Positions 54,374 through 64,000 of a stretch of 64,000 bases of DNA are shown piece after piece. This DNA comes from Brevundimonas intermedia (GTDB lineage Bacteria > Pseudomonadota > Alphaproteobacteria > Caulobacterales > Caulobacteraceae), in the NCBI RefSeq assembly GCF_027922165.1, contig NZ_BSFD01000003.1, positions 68,727-132,726 of the forward strand, read 5' to 3'. Positions within the stretch are counted from its first letter, which is position 1. Every line of letters starts with the position of its first letter. Under the pieces are notes generated by a model that made no database searches, was not told where the DNA came from, and saw only the letters and a list, made by a program, of their open reading frames with translations. A program made the translations under genes and the position numbers.

Positions 54374-55648
54374 TCAGCCCCGGCCCAGGGCCCGCCAGCC
54401 GATGTCGGAGCGGTTGAAGCCGCCGGGCCAGTCGATCTTGCGGATGGCGTCGTAGGCGCGGTCTCGGGCCTGGGCGATGTCATCGCCTTCAGCGCAGACA
54501 TTCAGGACGCGGCCGCCGGCGGCGCACAGCTGGCCGTCGTCGCGGCGTCGGGTTCCGGCGTGGAAGACCTGGACGTGGGGGCCGAAGTCCTGGTCGACGC
54601 CGCGGATGATCGAGCCTTCCAGCGGGCTGTCGGGATAGCCCTTGGCCGCCATGACCACGCAGATCACCGTCTGGGGCTTGAAGGCCGGGGACGGCAGGCC
54701 GGACACGTCGCCCCGCGCGCAGCCCAGCAGATAGGGGACGATGTCCCCAGCCATGCGCATCATCAGCACCTGGCATTCGGGATCGCCGAAGCGGGCGTTG
54801 AACTCGACCACCTTGGGGCCGTCGGCGGTGGCCATCAGGCCGGCGTAGAGGACGCCGCGATAGGGGGCGCCCTCCTCGGCCATCTTGCGGATGGTGGGCT
54901 GGACGATCCGTTCGTCGGCCTGCTGCACCAGGCCGGCGGTGAAGACGGGCGCGGGCGAATAGGCGCCCATGCCGCCGGTATTGGGGCCGGTGTCGCCGTC
55001 GAAGGCGCGCTTGTGGTCCTGGGCGCCGCCGAACAGCACGGCGCGCTGGCCGTCGCACAGGGCGAAGAGGGATCCCTCCTCGCCGTCCATAAACTCCTCG
55101 ATCACGACGCGGGCGCCGGCGGCGCCGAAGCGGCCGCCCAGCATGCGTTCGATCTCGGCCTCGGCGTCGGGACGGTCGGGACTGATGGCCACGCCCTTGC
55201 CGGCGGCCAGGCCGTCGGCCTTGATCACATAGGGCGGCTTGAACACGTCCAGGGCGGCCTTGGCGTCCTTGACCGTGTCGTAGACGCCGTAGCCGGCGGT
55301 GGGGATTTCGTGGCGTTCCAGGAAGGCCTTGGAGAAGGCCTTGGACACTTCCAGCTGGGCCGCCTTGGCTGTGGGCCCGAAACAGGGGATGCCGGCCGAG
55401 GCCAGGCGGTCGGCGAGACCGGCGGCCAGGGCCACTTCAGGCCCCACCACGACCAGGTCCGCCTTGATCTCACGCGCCAGGGCGGCGAGGCCCTCGGCGT
55501 CGTCAGCCTTGACCGGGCGAAGCTCGCACAGCTTCTCGATGCCGGGATTGCCGGGGGCGGCGACGAGGCGTTTGACCAGCGGCGACTGGGCGATCTTCCA
55601 GGCCAGGGCGTGTTCGCGCCCGCCCGATCCGACGAGAAGAATAATCAT
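54374..55648 (-). CDS. purD: Phosphoribosylamine-glycine ligase
   Basis: The 424-residue ATP-grasp enzyme joins glycine to phosphoribosylamine in purine synthesis. It has the N-terminal LLVGSGGREHALAWK, ATP-grasp segments FGPTAKAAQLEVSKAFSK, YVIKADGLAAGKGV and NTGGMGAYSP, and the late EFNARFGDPECQ. The start at 55648 (MIILLVGSGG) is standard. It lies on the minus strand between a broken toxin module and a tiny membrane protein gene. Confidence 0.95.
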   Translation of the reverse strand: MIILLVGSGGREHALAWKIAQSPLVKRLVAAPGNPGIEKLCELRPVKADDAEGLAALAREIKADLVVVGPEVALAAGLADRLASAGIPCFGPTAKAAQLEVSKAFSKAFLERHEIPTAGYGVYDTVKDAKAALDVFKPPYVIKADGLAAGKGVAISPDRPDAEAEIERMLGGRFGAAGARVVIEEFMDGEEGSLFALCDGQRAVLFGGAQDHKRAFDGDTGPNTGGMGAYSPAPVFTAGLVQQADERIVQPTIRKMAEEGAPYRGVLYAGLMATADGPKVVEFNARFGDPECQVLMMRMAGDIVPYLLGCARGDVSGLPSPAFKPQTVICVVMAAKGYPDSPLEGSIIRGVDQDFGPHVQVFHAGTRRRDDGQLCAAGGRVLNVCAEGDDIAQARDRAYDAIRKIDWPGGFNRSDIGWRALGRG

Positions 55649-55704
55649 GAAGTCGGAAATGACGGGCCTGCGCCGGGCGGTCAAGCGTCGGGCGGGCCGA
55701 AGCG

Positions 55705-55866
55705 TCAGAACAGGGCGGAAAGGACGTAGACGGCCAGGCCGATCAGGGCGATCCCACCGATGATCAGCCAGGGACTCATGGCCCCGCCTGCGCCGCTGCG
55801 ACGTGTCAGGCCGCGCTCGCGCGGGTCGCGGTCGTCGGGGTCGGTTCCTGGGGGGTCGGCGGCCAT
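55705..55866 (-). CDS. Tiny single-pass membrane protein
   Basis: This 53-codon frame reads MAADPPGTDPDDRDPRERGL, then MSPWLIIGGIALIGLAVYVLS-type membrane helix and ends LF. A charged, Asp/Arg-rich N-terminal half followed by one helix is a real protein pattern, and it lies between purD and the divergent xseA. A shorter start at the second ATG (MSPWLI) is possible. Confidence 0.6.
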   Translation of the reverse strand: MAADPPGTDPDDRDPRERGLTRRSGAGGAMSPWLIIGGIALIGLAVYVLSALF

Positions 55867-55930
55867 GAAAGGCGAACGGGACGGCGTCGATCCTGTTCCC
55901 GCGCGGATCGACGCAGGCTAGGATGGGCCG

Positions 55931-57415
55931 ATGAGCGACGACTCCTATGTGTTCGAAGGCCCGGCCGAGGCCGCCGCCCCGCGCGACAACAATCCGCCCC
56001 TGTCGATCTCGGAACTGTCGTTCGCGCTGAAGCGGACGCTTGAGGAGCGATTCGGCCACGTCCGGCTGAGGGGCGAGGTGTCCAAGGTCAATCGGCATGC
56101 GTCCGGCCATATCTATCTGACCCTGAAGGACGACAAGTCGGCCATCGACGGGGTGATCTGGAAGGGATCGGTGCGCGGCCTGGGGGTCCAGCCGGAGGCG
56201 GGGCTGGAGGTCATCGTCACCGGCAAGATCACCTCGTATCCGGCGCGGTCCTCGTACCAGATCGTCATCGAGAGCATGGAGGCGGCCGGGGCCGGCGCCC
56301 TGCTGGCCCAGCTGGAGCGGCTGAAGGTCCGGCTGCGCGAAGAAGGCCTGTTCGAACCGGGGCGCAAGAAGCCCCTGCCCCAGTTCCCCCGCACCATCGG
56401 CGTCATCACCAGCCCTACGGGCGCGGTGATCCGCGACGTCCTGCACCGGATCGCCGAACGCTGGCCCTGCCGGGTGATCGTCTGGCCGGTGGTGGTCCAG
56501 GGCGAGGCGGCCAGCGGCCAGGTGGCCAACGCCATTCGCGGCTTCGACGCCCTGACGCCGGATGGACCGATCCCGCGCCCCGACCTGCTGATCGTCGCGC
56601 GTGGCGGCGGTTCGGTCGAGGACCTGTGGTGCTTCAACGACGAAGCCCTGGCGCGGACGGTGGCGGCGGCGCGGATCCCAATCATCTCGGCCGTGGGGCA
56701 CGAGACGGACACCACCCTGATCGACTTCGTGTCCGACCGGCGCGCGCCGACGCCCACGGGCGCGGCCGAGATCGCCACGCCGGTGCTGGCGGACCTGAGA
56801 TATGCCGTCGCCGACCTGGACCGGCGGATGGTCCTGGCCGGCGGACGACTGATCGAGGATCGGCGCACCCGGCTGCGTGCGGTCGCGCGCGGCCTGCCGG
56901 CGCGGCCGGAAGACCTGCTGGCCCTGGCGCAGCAGCGGCTGGACCATGTGTCGAGCCGGCTGGGGTCGGGGCTGCAACGCAATGTCTCGGTCCACGAACG
57001 GCGGCTGGCCGGCGTCGGCGGACGGCTTGGACGGGGGCTGCTGGACCGGGCGCTGGAGCGTCGCGGCGACCGGCTGTCCGCCGTCGCCGCCCGGTTCAAG
57101 CCGACGGTCGAGCGACGGCTGACCCGCGACCAGGATCGGCTGAACGCCCTGTCGCGGGCGCTGGCGACCTTGGACCCCGGTCGGCCCAAGCCCGGTTTTG
57201 CACGGGTCGAGACCGCCGAGGGCGACTGGATCACGGCGGCGGCGGGACTGGAGCCCGGCCAGGCAGTGCGGCTGGTGTTCGGGGACGGCGCACGGGGCGC
57301 GACCATCGACGGTGGGGATGGCCGAGTCGCGTCGGCGCCTGCGCTCAAGCCCACGCCAAGGCCGAAACCACCGACTCCAGGATCGCCAACGCCAAAACAG
57401 GGCGACCTGTTCTGA
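55931..57415 (+). CDS. xseA: Exodeoxyribonuclease VII large subunit
   Basis: The 494-residue subunit has an N-terminal OB fold (about 20-120: [27 protein letters not shown]), the catalytic domain with [40 protein letters not shown] and [28 protein letters not shown], and a helical C-terminal half. It processes single-stranded DNA ends with XseB. The extreme C-terminus (KQGDLF) is typical. Two tandem hairpins that repeat the AAAACAGGGYGAC stretch of this end follow the stop. Confidence 0.93.
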   Translation: MSDDSYVFEGPAEAAAPRDNNPPLSISELSFALKRTLEERFGHVRLRGEVSKVNRHASGHIYLTLKDDKSAIDGVIWKGSVRGLGVQPEAGLEVIVTGKITSYPARSSYQIVIESMEAAGAGALLAQLERLKVRLREEGLFEPGRKKPLPQFPRTIGVITSPTGAVIRDVLHRIAERWPCRVIVWPVVVQGEAASGQVANAIRGFDALTPDGPIPRPDLLIVARGGGSVEDLWCFNDEALARTVAAARIPIISAVGHETDTTLIDFVSDRRAPTPTGAAEIATPVLADLRYAVADLDRRMVLAGGRLIEDRRTRLRAVARGLPARPEDLLALAQQRLDHVSSRLGSGLQRNVSVHERRLAGVGGRLGRGLLDRALERRGDRLSAVAARFKPTVERRLTRDQDRLNALSRALATLDPGRPKPGFARVETAEGDWITAAAGLEPGQAVRLVFGDGARGATIDGGDGRVASAPALKPTPRPKPPTPGSPTPKQGDLF

Positions 57416-57764
57416 TCCGTTGGCGCTTGGCGTAAAAACAGGGTGACAAAGCGCCAACCTGCCAATCGGCGCCTGGCGCGAAAACAGGGTGACAGGGCGC
57501 TAATCGTGCCAAGCCGCCGGACCGGCATGGGTCGCCGACGGGACGGGTTCGACAGGTATGAGCGGCGGCCGGACCATGACGTCATTCTAACCGGTTCTCA
57601 TCTCAGGCGGGTTGAACGAGGCTTTCGCCCGGCAAACGCCGATGGCCGCACGAATCGTCCTGCGCGCCATTTTTCTTTTCCCATCCTGAATTCGCCGACG
57701 TGAAGTTCGGGTCCGGGTGGTTTTCCGCTTCGCCCCGGCGCCGCTTCCTGCTAACCGCCGCCGC
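57416..57764. other. Gap between xseA and lspA with tandem hairpins
   Basis: The first 100 bases hold two tandem imperfect repeats (57420-57511). The rest (57512-57764) has no recognisable gene; an 86-codon plus-strand frame is low-complexity and basic, and probably not real. The region must hold the lspA promoter; none was assigned. Confidence 0.5.
57420..57511. repeat. Tandem 46-bp imperfect hairpin repeats behind xseA
   Basis: Units 57420-57465 and 57466-57511 are about 80% identical. The first has a 9-bp stem TTGGCGCTT/AAGCGCCAA around a loop with AAAACAGGGTGAC; the second has the same loop. The xseA 3' end has AAAACAGGGCGAC (57394-57406), so the loop sequence appears three times. Confidence 0.7.
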
Positions 57765-58292
57765 ATGAAGATCACTCGCATCGCCCGGGCCGCTTACGGC
57801 ATCGCCCTTCTGATCATCGTTCTCGACCAGCTGACCAAGGCCTGGATTCTGAGCCTGCCGGACGTGGCTTCGGTCAGCCAGATCCCCGTCGGCTATGTCT
57901 TCGCCGAGGTGCTGCCGCCGATCCTGCGATTCACCTTCGTGCAGAATACCGGCGTCAGCTTCGGCCTGTTCGGCGGGGGCGAGGCGCGCTGGGGTCTGAC
58001 CATCTTCTCGGTCATCGTCTCGGCCGGCCTGGCCTGGTGGGCGACCCAGTCGGATCGCCGTCTGCTGATCACCGCCATCGGCTTCGTCATGGGCGGCGCC
58101 CTGGGCAATGTGATCGACCGAATCCGGTTCGGCTATGTCGTCGACTTCATCGATGTCTCGGGTACGGGCGTCTTCCCCTGGGTGTTCAACATCGCCGATA
58201 GCGCCATCACCATCGGCGTCGTCCTGCTGATTCTGGACAGCTTCCTGTCCGACAAGGCCGCCAAGGTTGGCGCGGCCCCCGAAAAGTCGTAA
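57765..58292 (+). CDS. lspA: Lipoprotein signal peptidase
   Basis: The 175-residue aspartic peptidase has four membrane helices and the catalytic pair in FVQNTGVSFGLF, ALGNVIDRIRFGYVVDFIDV and WVFNIADSAITIGVV (family Asp residues present). It cleaves prolipoprotein signal peptides; several lipoproteins are encoded in the window. The ATG at 57765 begins MKITRIARAAYG; a GTG 16 codons earlier is possible. DUF3035 follows 72 bases later. Confidence 0.95.
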   Translation: MKITRIARAAYGIALLIIVLDQLTKAWILSLPDVASVSQIPVGYVFAEVLPPILRFTFVQNTGVSFGLFGGGEARWGLTIFSVIVSAGLAWWATQSDRRLLITAIGFVMGGALGNVIDRIRFGYVVDFIDVSGTGVFPWVFNIADSAITIGVVLLILDSFLSDKAAKVGAAPEKS

Positions 58293-58364
58293 TCACCCCC
58301 TCTTCACTATGCCAACAACGCCCGCAGAGGCGTTTCGAGCATCAGCCGATCAGAGCCTGAACAC

Positions 58365-58931
58365 ATGCGTATTCGCAGCGTCGCCGTACTGACCCTCGCC
58401 GCCTCAGCCGCGCTCGCCGTTTCGGCCTGCAGCAGCATCCGACAAGGCGTCGGCCTGACCAAGGTCGTGCCGGACGAGTTCGTGACCGTCTCCACCGCGC
58501 CGCTGAGCGTGCCGCCCGAGTACGGCCTGCGCCCGCCGGCGCCGGGCCAGCCGCGCCCGCAAGAGCTGGCGCCTGAAAGCGCCGCCCGTCAGATCCTGCT
58601 GGGTCAACGCCAGGCCGTCACCCGCACGCCGGGCGAACAGGTGCTGGTGGCCCAGGCCGGCGCCGAACAGGCCGATCCCCTGGCCCGCTATGTCATCGAC
58701 GACGAGTTCGGCGACATCGCGCACAAGGACGAAAGCTTCGCCGACCGCGTGATGTTCTGGCGCAAGAACGACGCCGCGACCCAGGCGCCCACGGTGCGCC
58801 AGACGGCCGACGGCCAGCAGACGATCGACGCCTCGACCGAGGCCGCCCGGCTTCAGGCGCTGACCGGCGGCCAGCAGGCCATCACGATCCAGCCGCGCCG
58901 CAGCGGCGGCTTCAAGCTGCCGGGCCTGTAA
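58365..58931 (+). CDS. DUF3035 lipoprotein
   Basis: The 188-residue protein has a signal peptide with lipobox VSAC (C22) and the DUF3035 pattern: GVGLTKVVPDEFVTVSTAPLSVPPEYGLRPP. This family is alphaproteobacterial, found next to lspA, and of unknown function. It should be outer-membrane or inner-membrane anchored. Its own processing needs LspA, encoded just upstream. Confidence 0.85.
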   Translation: MRIRSVAVLTLAASAALAVSACSSIRQGVGLTKVVPDEFVTVSTAPLSVPPEYGLRPPAPGQPRPQELAPESAARQILLGQRQAVTRTPGEQVLVAQAGAEQADPLARYVIDDEFGDIAHKDESFADRVMFWRKNDAATQAPTVRQTADGQQTIDASTEAARLQALTGGQQAITIQPRRSGGFKLPGL

Positions 58932-58997
58932 GACCCACAACCCTGTTCCAAGGACGCCTGCCACGGCGTTGGTCCTCTCGCTGTCGGAAGATAACTG

Positions 58998-59672
58998 ATG
59001 CGTCGCGTGCTTTCCGCCCTGGCCGCCGTCTCGATCGCGGCCTCCATCCTGCCCACCGCCGCCCAGGCGCAGATGTCGCCGGGACAACGGGAACGTGGAT
59101 CCAGCGGCCAGCAGGCTGATGGATCGGCGAATGCGCCTGCCGAGCGCGCACCCCGGTTCGCGCCGCTGCGTCGCCGCGCCAACGCCGGCCCCTGCCCCTT
59201 CGTAAAGGTGCTGTACGACGCCGCCCGCTATGTCGAGTTGGAAGGCGGCCGCGCGGCCATCTCCAACGTCGGCTTTACCGGTGAGATCCAGGGCGTCTCG
59301 GCCGACTGCGAGTATCGCGAAGACGACCCCATCAAGCTGGACATGGACATCCTGTTCGAGCTGGGCCGGGGCGAGCAGGCGACCGCAGACGAGAAGACCT
59401 ATCGCTATTGGGTCGCGGTGACCGAGCGCAACAGCGCCGTCCTGGCCAAGGAATATTTCGACCTGCCGGTGAAGTTCGACGGTCAGCGCACCGCCTCGGT
59501 CCACCAGGAGCGCAGCATCGTTATTCCGCGCGCGGGCATCGACACCAGCGGCGGCAATTTCGAGGTGCTGATCGGCTTCGACGTCACGCCTGAAATGGCC
59601 GAGTTCAACCGCTCGGGCAGCCGCTTCCGCGTCACCGCCGGAGCGGCCCAAGCCTCTACGCCGAGCCAATAA
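58998..59672 (+). CDS. Secreted protein of unknown function
   Basis: The 224-residue product has a signal peptide ending AAQAQM (about residue 24), a disordered Gly/Ala-rich stretch (to about 55), and a beta-rich domain with two cysteines (PCPFV and SADCEY). The domain from about 65 to 210 looks like an extracytoplasmic immunoglobulin-like fold. Its stop overlaps the argS start by 1 base (TAATG), so coupling is likely. I do not recognise the family. Confidence 0.7.
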   Translation: MRRVLSALAAVSIAASILPTAAQAQMSPGQRERGSSGQQADGSANAPAERAPRFAPLRRRANAGPCPFVKVLYDAARYVELEGGRAAISNVGFTGEIQGVSADCEYREDDPIKLDMDILFELGRGEQATADEKTYRYWVAVTERNSAVLAKEYFDLPVKFDGQRTASVHQERSIVIPRAGIDTSGGNFEVLIGFDVTPEMAEFNRSGSRFRVTAGAAQASTPSQ

Positions 59673-61474
59673 TGTCTGACCTGAAGACCGTCCTCAGCGA
59701 AGCGGTCGCCGCCGCCTTCGCCGCCGAAGGCGTGGACGCGGCCCTGGCGCGCGTCACCCCGTCCGACCGGCCCGACCTGGCCGACTTCCAGTCGAACGGC
59801 GCCCTGGCCGCCGCCAAGGCGCTGAAGGCCAATCCGCGCGAACTGGCGGGCAAGATCGCCGAACGCCTGACCGCCGATCCGCGCTTCGCCTCGGTCGAGG
59901 TGGCGGGGCCGGGCTTCATCAATCTGAAGCTGGCCGACGCGCTGCTGGCCGAACGCGCCGCAGAGGTCGCCGCCGACATCGAACACGCGGGAGCCGCCCT
60001 CGTGGCCGATCCGCGCAAGGTGGTGATCGATTACGGCGGTCCGAACGTGGCCAAGCCCATGCACGTCGGACACCTGCGCAGCGCCATCATCGGCGAGAGC
60101 CTGAAGCGGCTGTTCCGCTTCCGCGGCGACCACGTCACCGGCGACGCCCATTTCGGCGACTGGGGCTTCCAGATGGGGCTGCTGATCGTGGCCTGTGGCG
60201 ACGAGGGTCTGGCTGAAGGTTTCCTGGTCGAGGGCGACGGGCCCTTCCCGGCCGACAGTCCCGTGACCCTGGCCGATCTGGACCGGCTGTATCCGCTGGC
60301 CGCCGGCAAGGCCAAGGAAGACCCGGCCTTCCGCGACCGCGCCCGCAAGGCGACGGCCGAACTGCAGAACGGCCGACCCGGCTATCGCGCCCTGTGGGCC
60401 CATTTCGTGGCGGTCAGCCGCGAGGCGCTGAAGCGTGAGTACGGCGACCTGTCGGTCGATTTCGACCTGTGGAACGGCGAGAGCGACGCCGATCCCCAGA
60501 TGCCCGAAATGCTGGCGCACCTGAAGGCGACCGGCCTGTTGGTCGAGGACGACGGCGCCCAGGTGGTGCACGTCGCCAAGCCGGGCGAGACGCGCAAGAA
60601 GAAGCTGGCCGACGGTTCGGTGATCGAGGCCCCGTCGCCCCCGCCCCTGCTGGTGATCAGCTCGGAAGGCTCGGCCATGTACGGCACGACCGACCTGGCG
60701 ACGATCCTGGACCGCAAGAAGGCCCTGGCGCCGGACCTGGCCCTGTATGTCGTCGACGAACGCCAGGCCGAACATTTCGAACAGGTGTTCCGCGCGGCCT
60801 ATCTGGCCGGCTACGCCGTCGAGGGATCGCTGGAGCATCTGGGCTTCGGCACCATGAACGGCCAGGACGGCAAGCCGTTCAAGACCCGGGCGGGCGGGGT
60901 GCTGAAGCTGCGCGACCTGATCGATCAGGCGACGGACAAGGCGCGCGAGCGGCTGCACGAGGCCAAACTGGGCGACGACCTGTCGCCGGAAGAATTCGAG
61001 GCCATCGCGCACAAGGTGGCCATCGCCGCCCTGAAGTTCGCCGACCTGTCGAACGCGCGGACCACCAGCTACGTCTTCGACCTGGACCGGTTCATGAGCT
61101 TCGAGGGCAAGACCGGCCCCTATCTGTTGTACCAGTCGGTGCGGATCAAATCCCTGCTGCGCAAGGCCGCTGAACAGGGGGCGGAGCCCGGCGCCATCGT
61201 CATCGCCGAACAGGCGGAGCGCGATCTGGCCCTGACGCTGGACGCCTTCTCGACCGCCGTCTCGGACGCCTATGACAAGCGGATGCCGCATCTGGTGGCG
61301 GAACACGCCTATCGGGTGGCCCAGTCCTTCTCGAAATTCTACGCCGCCTGCCCGGTGCTGGTCGCGCCGGATGCGGCGACGCGGGCCTCGCGTCTGGCCC
61401 TGTCGGCGGCGGCCCTGCGTCAGCTCGAGACGGCCCTGACCCTGCTGGGGATCGAGACGCCCGAACGGATGTGA
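59672..61474 (+). CDS. argS: Arginyl-tRNA synthetase
   Basis: The 600-residue class I synthetase has the Arg-tRNA binding N-terminal domain, the HIGH-type motif [18 protein letters not shown], and the DALR anticodon domain (about 470-600). The KMSKS loop is replaced by the [11 protein letters not shown] sequence usual in ArgS. It overlaps the preceding secreted-protein gene by 1 base. Length is normal. Confidence 0.96.
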   Translation: MSDLKTVLSEAVAAAFAAEGVDAALARVTPSDRPDLADFQSNGALAAAKALKANPRELAGKIAERLTADPRFASVEVAGPGFINLKLADALLAERAAEVAADIEHAGAALVADPRKVVIDYGGPNVAKPMHVGHLRSAIIGESLKRLFRFRGDHVTGDAHFGDWGFQMGLLIVACGDEGLAEGFLVEGDGPFPADSPVTLADLDRLYPLAAGKAKEDPAFRDRARKATAELQNGRPGYRALWAHFVAVSREALKREYGDLSVDFDLWNGESDADPQMPEMLAHLKATGLLVEDDGAQVVHVAKPGETRKKKLADGSVIEAPSPPPLLVISSEGSAMYGTTDLATILDRKKALAPDLALYVVDERQAEHFEQVFRAAYLAGYAVEGSLEHLGFGTMNGQDGKPFKTRAGGVLKLRDLIDQATDKARERLHEAKLGDDLSPEEFEAIAHKVAIAALKFADLSNARTTSYVFDLDRFMSFEGKTGPYLLYQSVRIKSLLRKAAEQGAEPGAIVIAEQAERDLALTLDAFSTAVSDAYDKRMPHLVAEHAYRVAQSFSKFYAACPVLVAPDAATRASRLALSAAALRQLETALTLLGIETPERM

Positions 61475-61556
61475 CCGCCGTTCTGTGACCTGAAAGACGC
61501 GGACTCCGCTCGACAGCTCTGGTTAACCTTTGCCGGGGACAGGGAGCGGACGACGG

Positions 61557-62384
61557 ATGGGGAAACCCGACGGGCGGCAGAAGGGACGCAAGGCCTGGGG
61601 GCAGCACCGGGGACGTATCCGCATGGCGGATGCGAGCCTGCGCCCGTTCGGGCCCGGCGACCTGACGCCGCCGTTTCTGAAACGTAGGGCCGTGCTTTAT
61701 GTCGATGGGTTCAACCTGTTCCACGCCCTGCTGGACCAGAAGCGGCGCGAGTGGCTGTGGCTGGACTTGCAGGCCCTGGGGCGGGGCCTGATCGACCCGA
61801 TGGAGCGGCTGACCGGCGTCGTCTGGGTCAGCGCCCACCGGCCCCAGGCCAGGGCGCGAATGGAGGCCCAGTTCCGCTATGAGGCCGCGCTGAGGGCGCG
61901 GGGCGTGCGCTGTCTGATGGGCCATTTCATCGTCCATGGCGAACACTGCCGCGCCTGCGGACACGGCTGGAGTTCCGCGACGGAGAAGCAGAGCGACGTC
62001 AACCTGGCCCTGGCGGTGGCGGACGATGTGGCGGCGAACCGGGTCGATAGCGTCTATCTGCTGACCACCGACGGGGACCACGCCGCCACCGTGCGGTTCG
62101 TGCGCGAGGCCTATCCGAACAAGCGGATCGTCAGCGTCGCGCCGCCGGGCCGGATGCATAATCGCCAGATCGCGAACTGGACTGACGAACTGGTGGGCGT
62201 CGGCCCCAATCTGGTGGCCCGGTCCATGCTGCCCGACCGGCTGAAGACGGCCAAGGGCTGGATCGAACGGCCCGAGGCCTGGAGCGCGCGGCCCAGCCTG
62301 CCCCCGCCCCCCGATCCGCCGCCGACCGACGACGCAGGGAAGACCAAGGCTGGACATCTGCGGCTGGTGGTGTCGAACGCCTAG
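61557..62384 (+). CDS. NYN (PIN-like) domain protein
   Basis: The 275-residue protein has the PIN/NYN core: AVLYVDGFNLFHALL near residue 45, KQSDVNLALAVADDVA and VYLLTTDGDHAATVRFV, the acidic residues expected of a metal-dependent RNase. An insert HCRACGHGW (CxxC) may bind zinc. The C-terminal Pro/Asp-rich tail is disordered. GGGAG precedes the ATG at 61557. It is next to vapBC, so two PIN-fold nucleases lie side by side. RNase activity is inference. Confidence 0.8.
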   Translation: MGKPDGRQKGRKAWGQHRGRIRMADASLRPFGPGDLTPPFLKRRAVLYVDGFNLFHALLDQKRREWLWLDLQALGRGLIDPMERLTGVVWVSAHRPQARARMEAQFRYEAALRARGVRCLMGHFIVHGEHCRACGHGWSSATEKQSDVNLALAVADDVAANRVDSVYLLTTDGDHAATVRFVREAYPNKRIVSVAPPGRMHNRQIANWTDELVGVGPNLVARSMLPDRLKTAKGWIERPEAWSARPSLPPPPDPPPTDDAGKTKAGHLRLVVSNA

Positions 62385-62408
62385 CCGCGGCGAGGGCCTC
62401 ATGCTATA

Positions 62409-62420
62409 TGTGCTAGCACA
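62409..62420. promoter_or_regulatory. Palindromic operator of vapBC
   Basis: TGTGCTAGCACA is a perfect 12-bp palindrome, 10 bases before the vapB ATG and next to its AAGGAG ribosome site. VapB-type antitoxins bind such sites to repress their own operon. Confidence 0.65.
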
Positions 62421-62430
62421 AGGAGCGACC

Positions 62431-62666
62431 ATGCCCGTCAACCTCCACGTCCGCAACATCGACGACGACATCGCCATCGCCCTGAAGAAGCGGGCACAGG
62501 AAAACAATCGCTCGGCCGAGGCGGAGCATCGCGAGATTCTCCGCAAGGCTTTGACGCCTCGTATCGACGCGGAGTGGGACCGTCGCGCCGCCGCTCTGCG
62601 GGACGCGACCAAGGGCAAGCTCAGCACGGCTTCTGAAGTCCTGATCCGCGAAGATCGGGATTCTCG

Positions 62667-62670
<4 letters not shown>
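62431..62670 (+). CDS. vapB: VapB/FitA-type antitoxin
   Basis: The 79-residue protein has an N-terminal ribbon-helix-helix of the FitA type (VNLHVRNIDDDIAIALKKRAQENNRSAEAEHREILRKAL) and a C-terminal toxin-binding tail. It represses its operon through the 62409 palindrome and neutralises VapC. AAGGAG precedes the ATG; an ATG at 62401 would run through the palindrome and is rejected. Its stop overlaps the toxin start. Confidence 0.85.

Positions 62671-64000
<1,330 letters not shown>

Noticed and set aside
55649..57457. Long minus-strand extension upstream of purD
   Set aside because: It is antisense to xseA and upstream of the standard PurD start; it has no recognisable domain.
57443..57703. 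86-codon plus-strand frame after xseA
   Set aside because: It starts inside the tandem hairpin repeats, is strongly basic and low-complexity, and has no family pattern.

Overview
The window is about 64 kb of GC-rich chromosomal DNA from an alphaproteobacterium of the Caulobacterales, most likely Brevundimonas or a close relative. The evidence is mipZ (division-site ParA ATPase), fliX divergent from a flgI-cheL-flbY-type flagellar operon, a DksA that has lost three of the four zinc cysteines, GANTC (CcrM) sites in the mipZ promoter, and many TonB-dependent or secreted hydrolase genes typical of these oligotrophs. No rRNA, tRNA, CRISPR array, prophage, insertion sequence or biosynthetic cluster was found. 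It is an ordinary, densely packed chromosomal region with genes on both strands.

Layout. 0-2.5 kb: ubiX and a TIGR02444 gene between two short DUF465 genes, then an M23 peptidase. 2.5-6.8 kb: a CocE-type hydrolase and a NatA/NatB-like ABC exporter pair. 6.8-9.9 kb: a J-domain membrane protein, mipZ, a SPOR lipoprotein and the divergent panC. 10-13.7 kb: a lipoprotein, a LOG-family nucleosidase, a small secreted protein, gltX and dksA. 13.9-18 kb: fliX, flgI, cheL, flbY and a PAS-like/EAL protein. 18-22.1 kb: a SulP transporter, a membrane dipeptidase, hemF and a small membrane protein. 22.1-24.8 kb: a structured AT-richer gap and a divergent LysR/YeiH pair. 24.8-32.4 kb: a glutamine amidotransferase, rlmJ, topoisomerase IB, a TonB-dependent receptor, cysS and folE. 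32.5-42.9 kb: an exbD, a gamma-glutamyltransferase, YjbR, an alpha/beta hydrolase, an aldo/keto reductase, small membrane proteins, ubiD, an M14 peptidase and a MAPEG protein. 42.9-51.8 kb: pmbA/tldE, a CysQ/IMPase-type phosphatase and a lipid A assembly cluster (DUF4170, CX5R phosphatase, msbA-like ABC transporter, DUF374 acyltransferase, waaA, lpxK). 51.8-64 kb: an amidohydrolase, an L,D-transpeptidase-like lipoprotein, a broken ParE module, purD, xseA, lspA, DUF3035, argS, a NYN nuclease, vapBC and a truncated adenosine/adenine deaminase gene.

How genes work together. UbiX makes the prenylated flavin that UbiD needs, and both lie in this window. FliX and the sigma-54 promoter with an upstream palindrome in front of flgI suggest the Caulobacter late-flagellar circuit. 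The msbA-DUF374-waaA-lpxK genes are translationally coupled (TTGA, GTGA and ATGA junctions) and build and flip lipid A-Kdo. The adjacent CX5R phosphatase is a candidate for a lipid A-linked role. The LysR gene and yeiH share one intergenic region that carries a textbook T-N11-A box.

The least explained items are: nested inverted-repeat elements in four intergenic gaps; a roughly 290-bp AT-richer structured gap at 22.27-22.56 kb; tandem hairpins behind xseA that share a loop sequence with the xseA 3' end; and a ParE toxin gene cut by one in-frame amber codon. No clearly new multi-gene system is visible.
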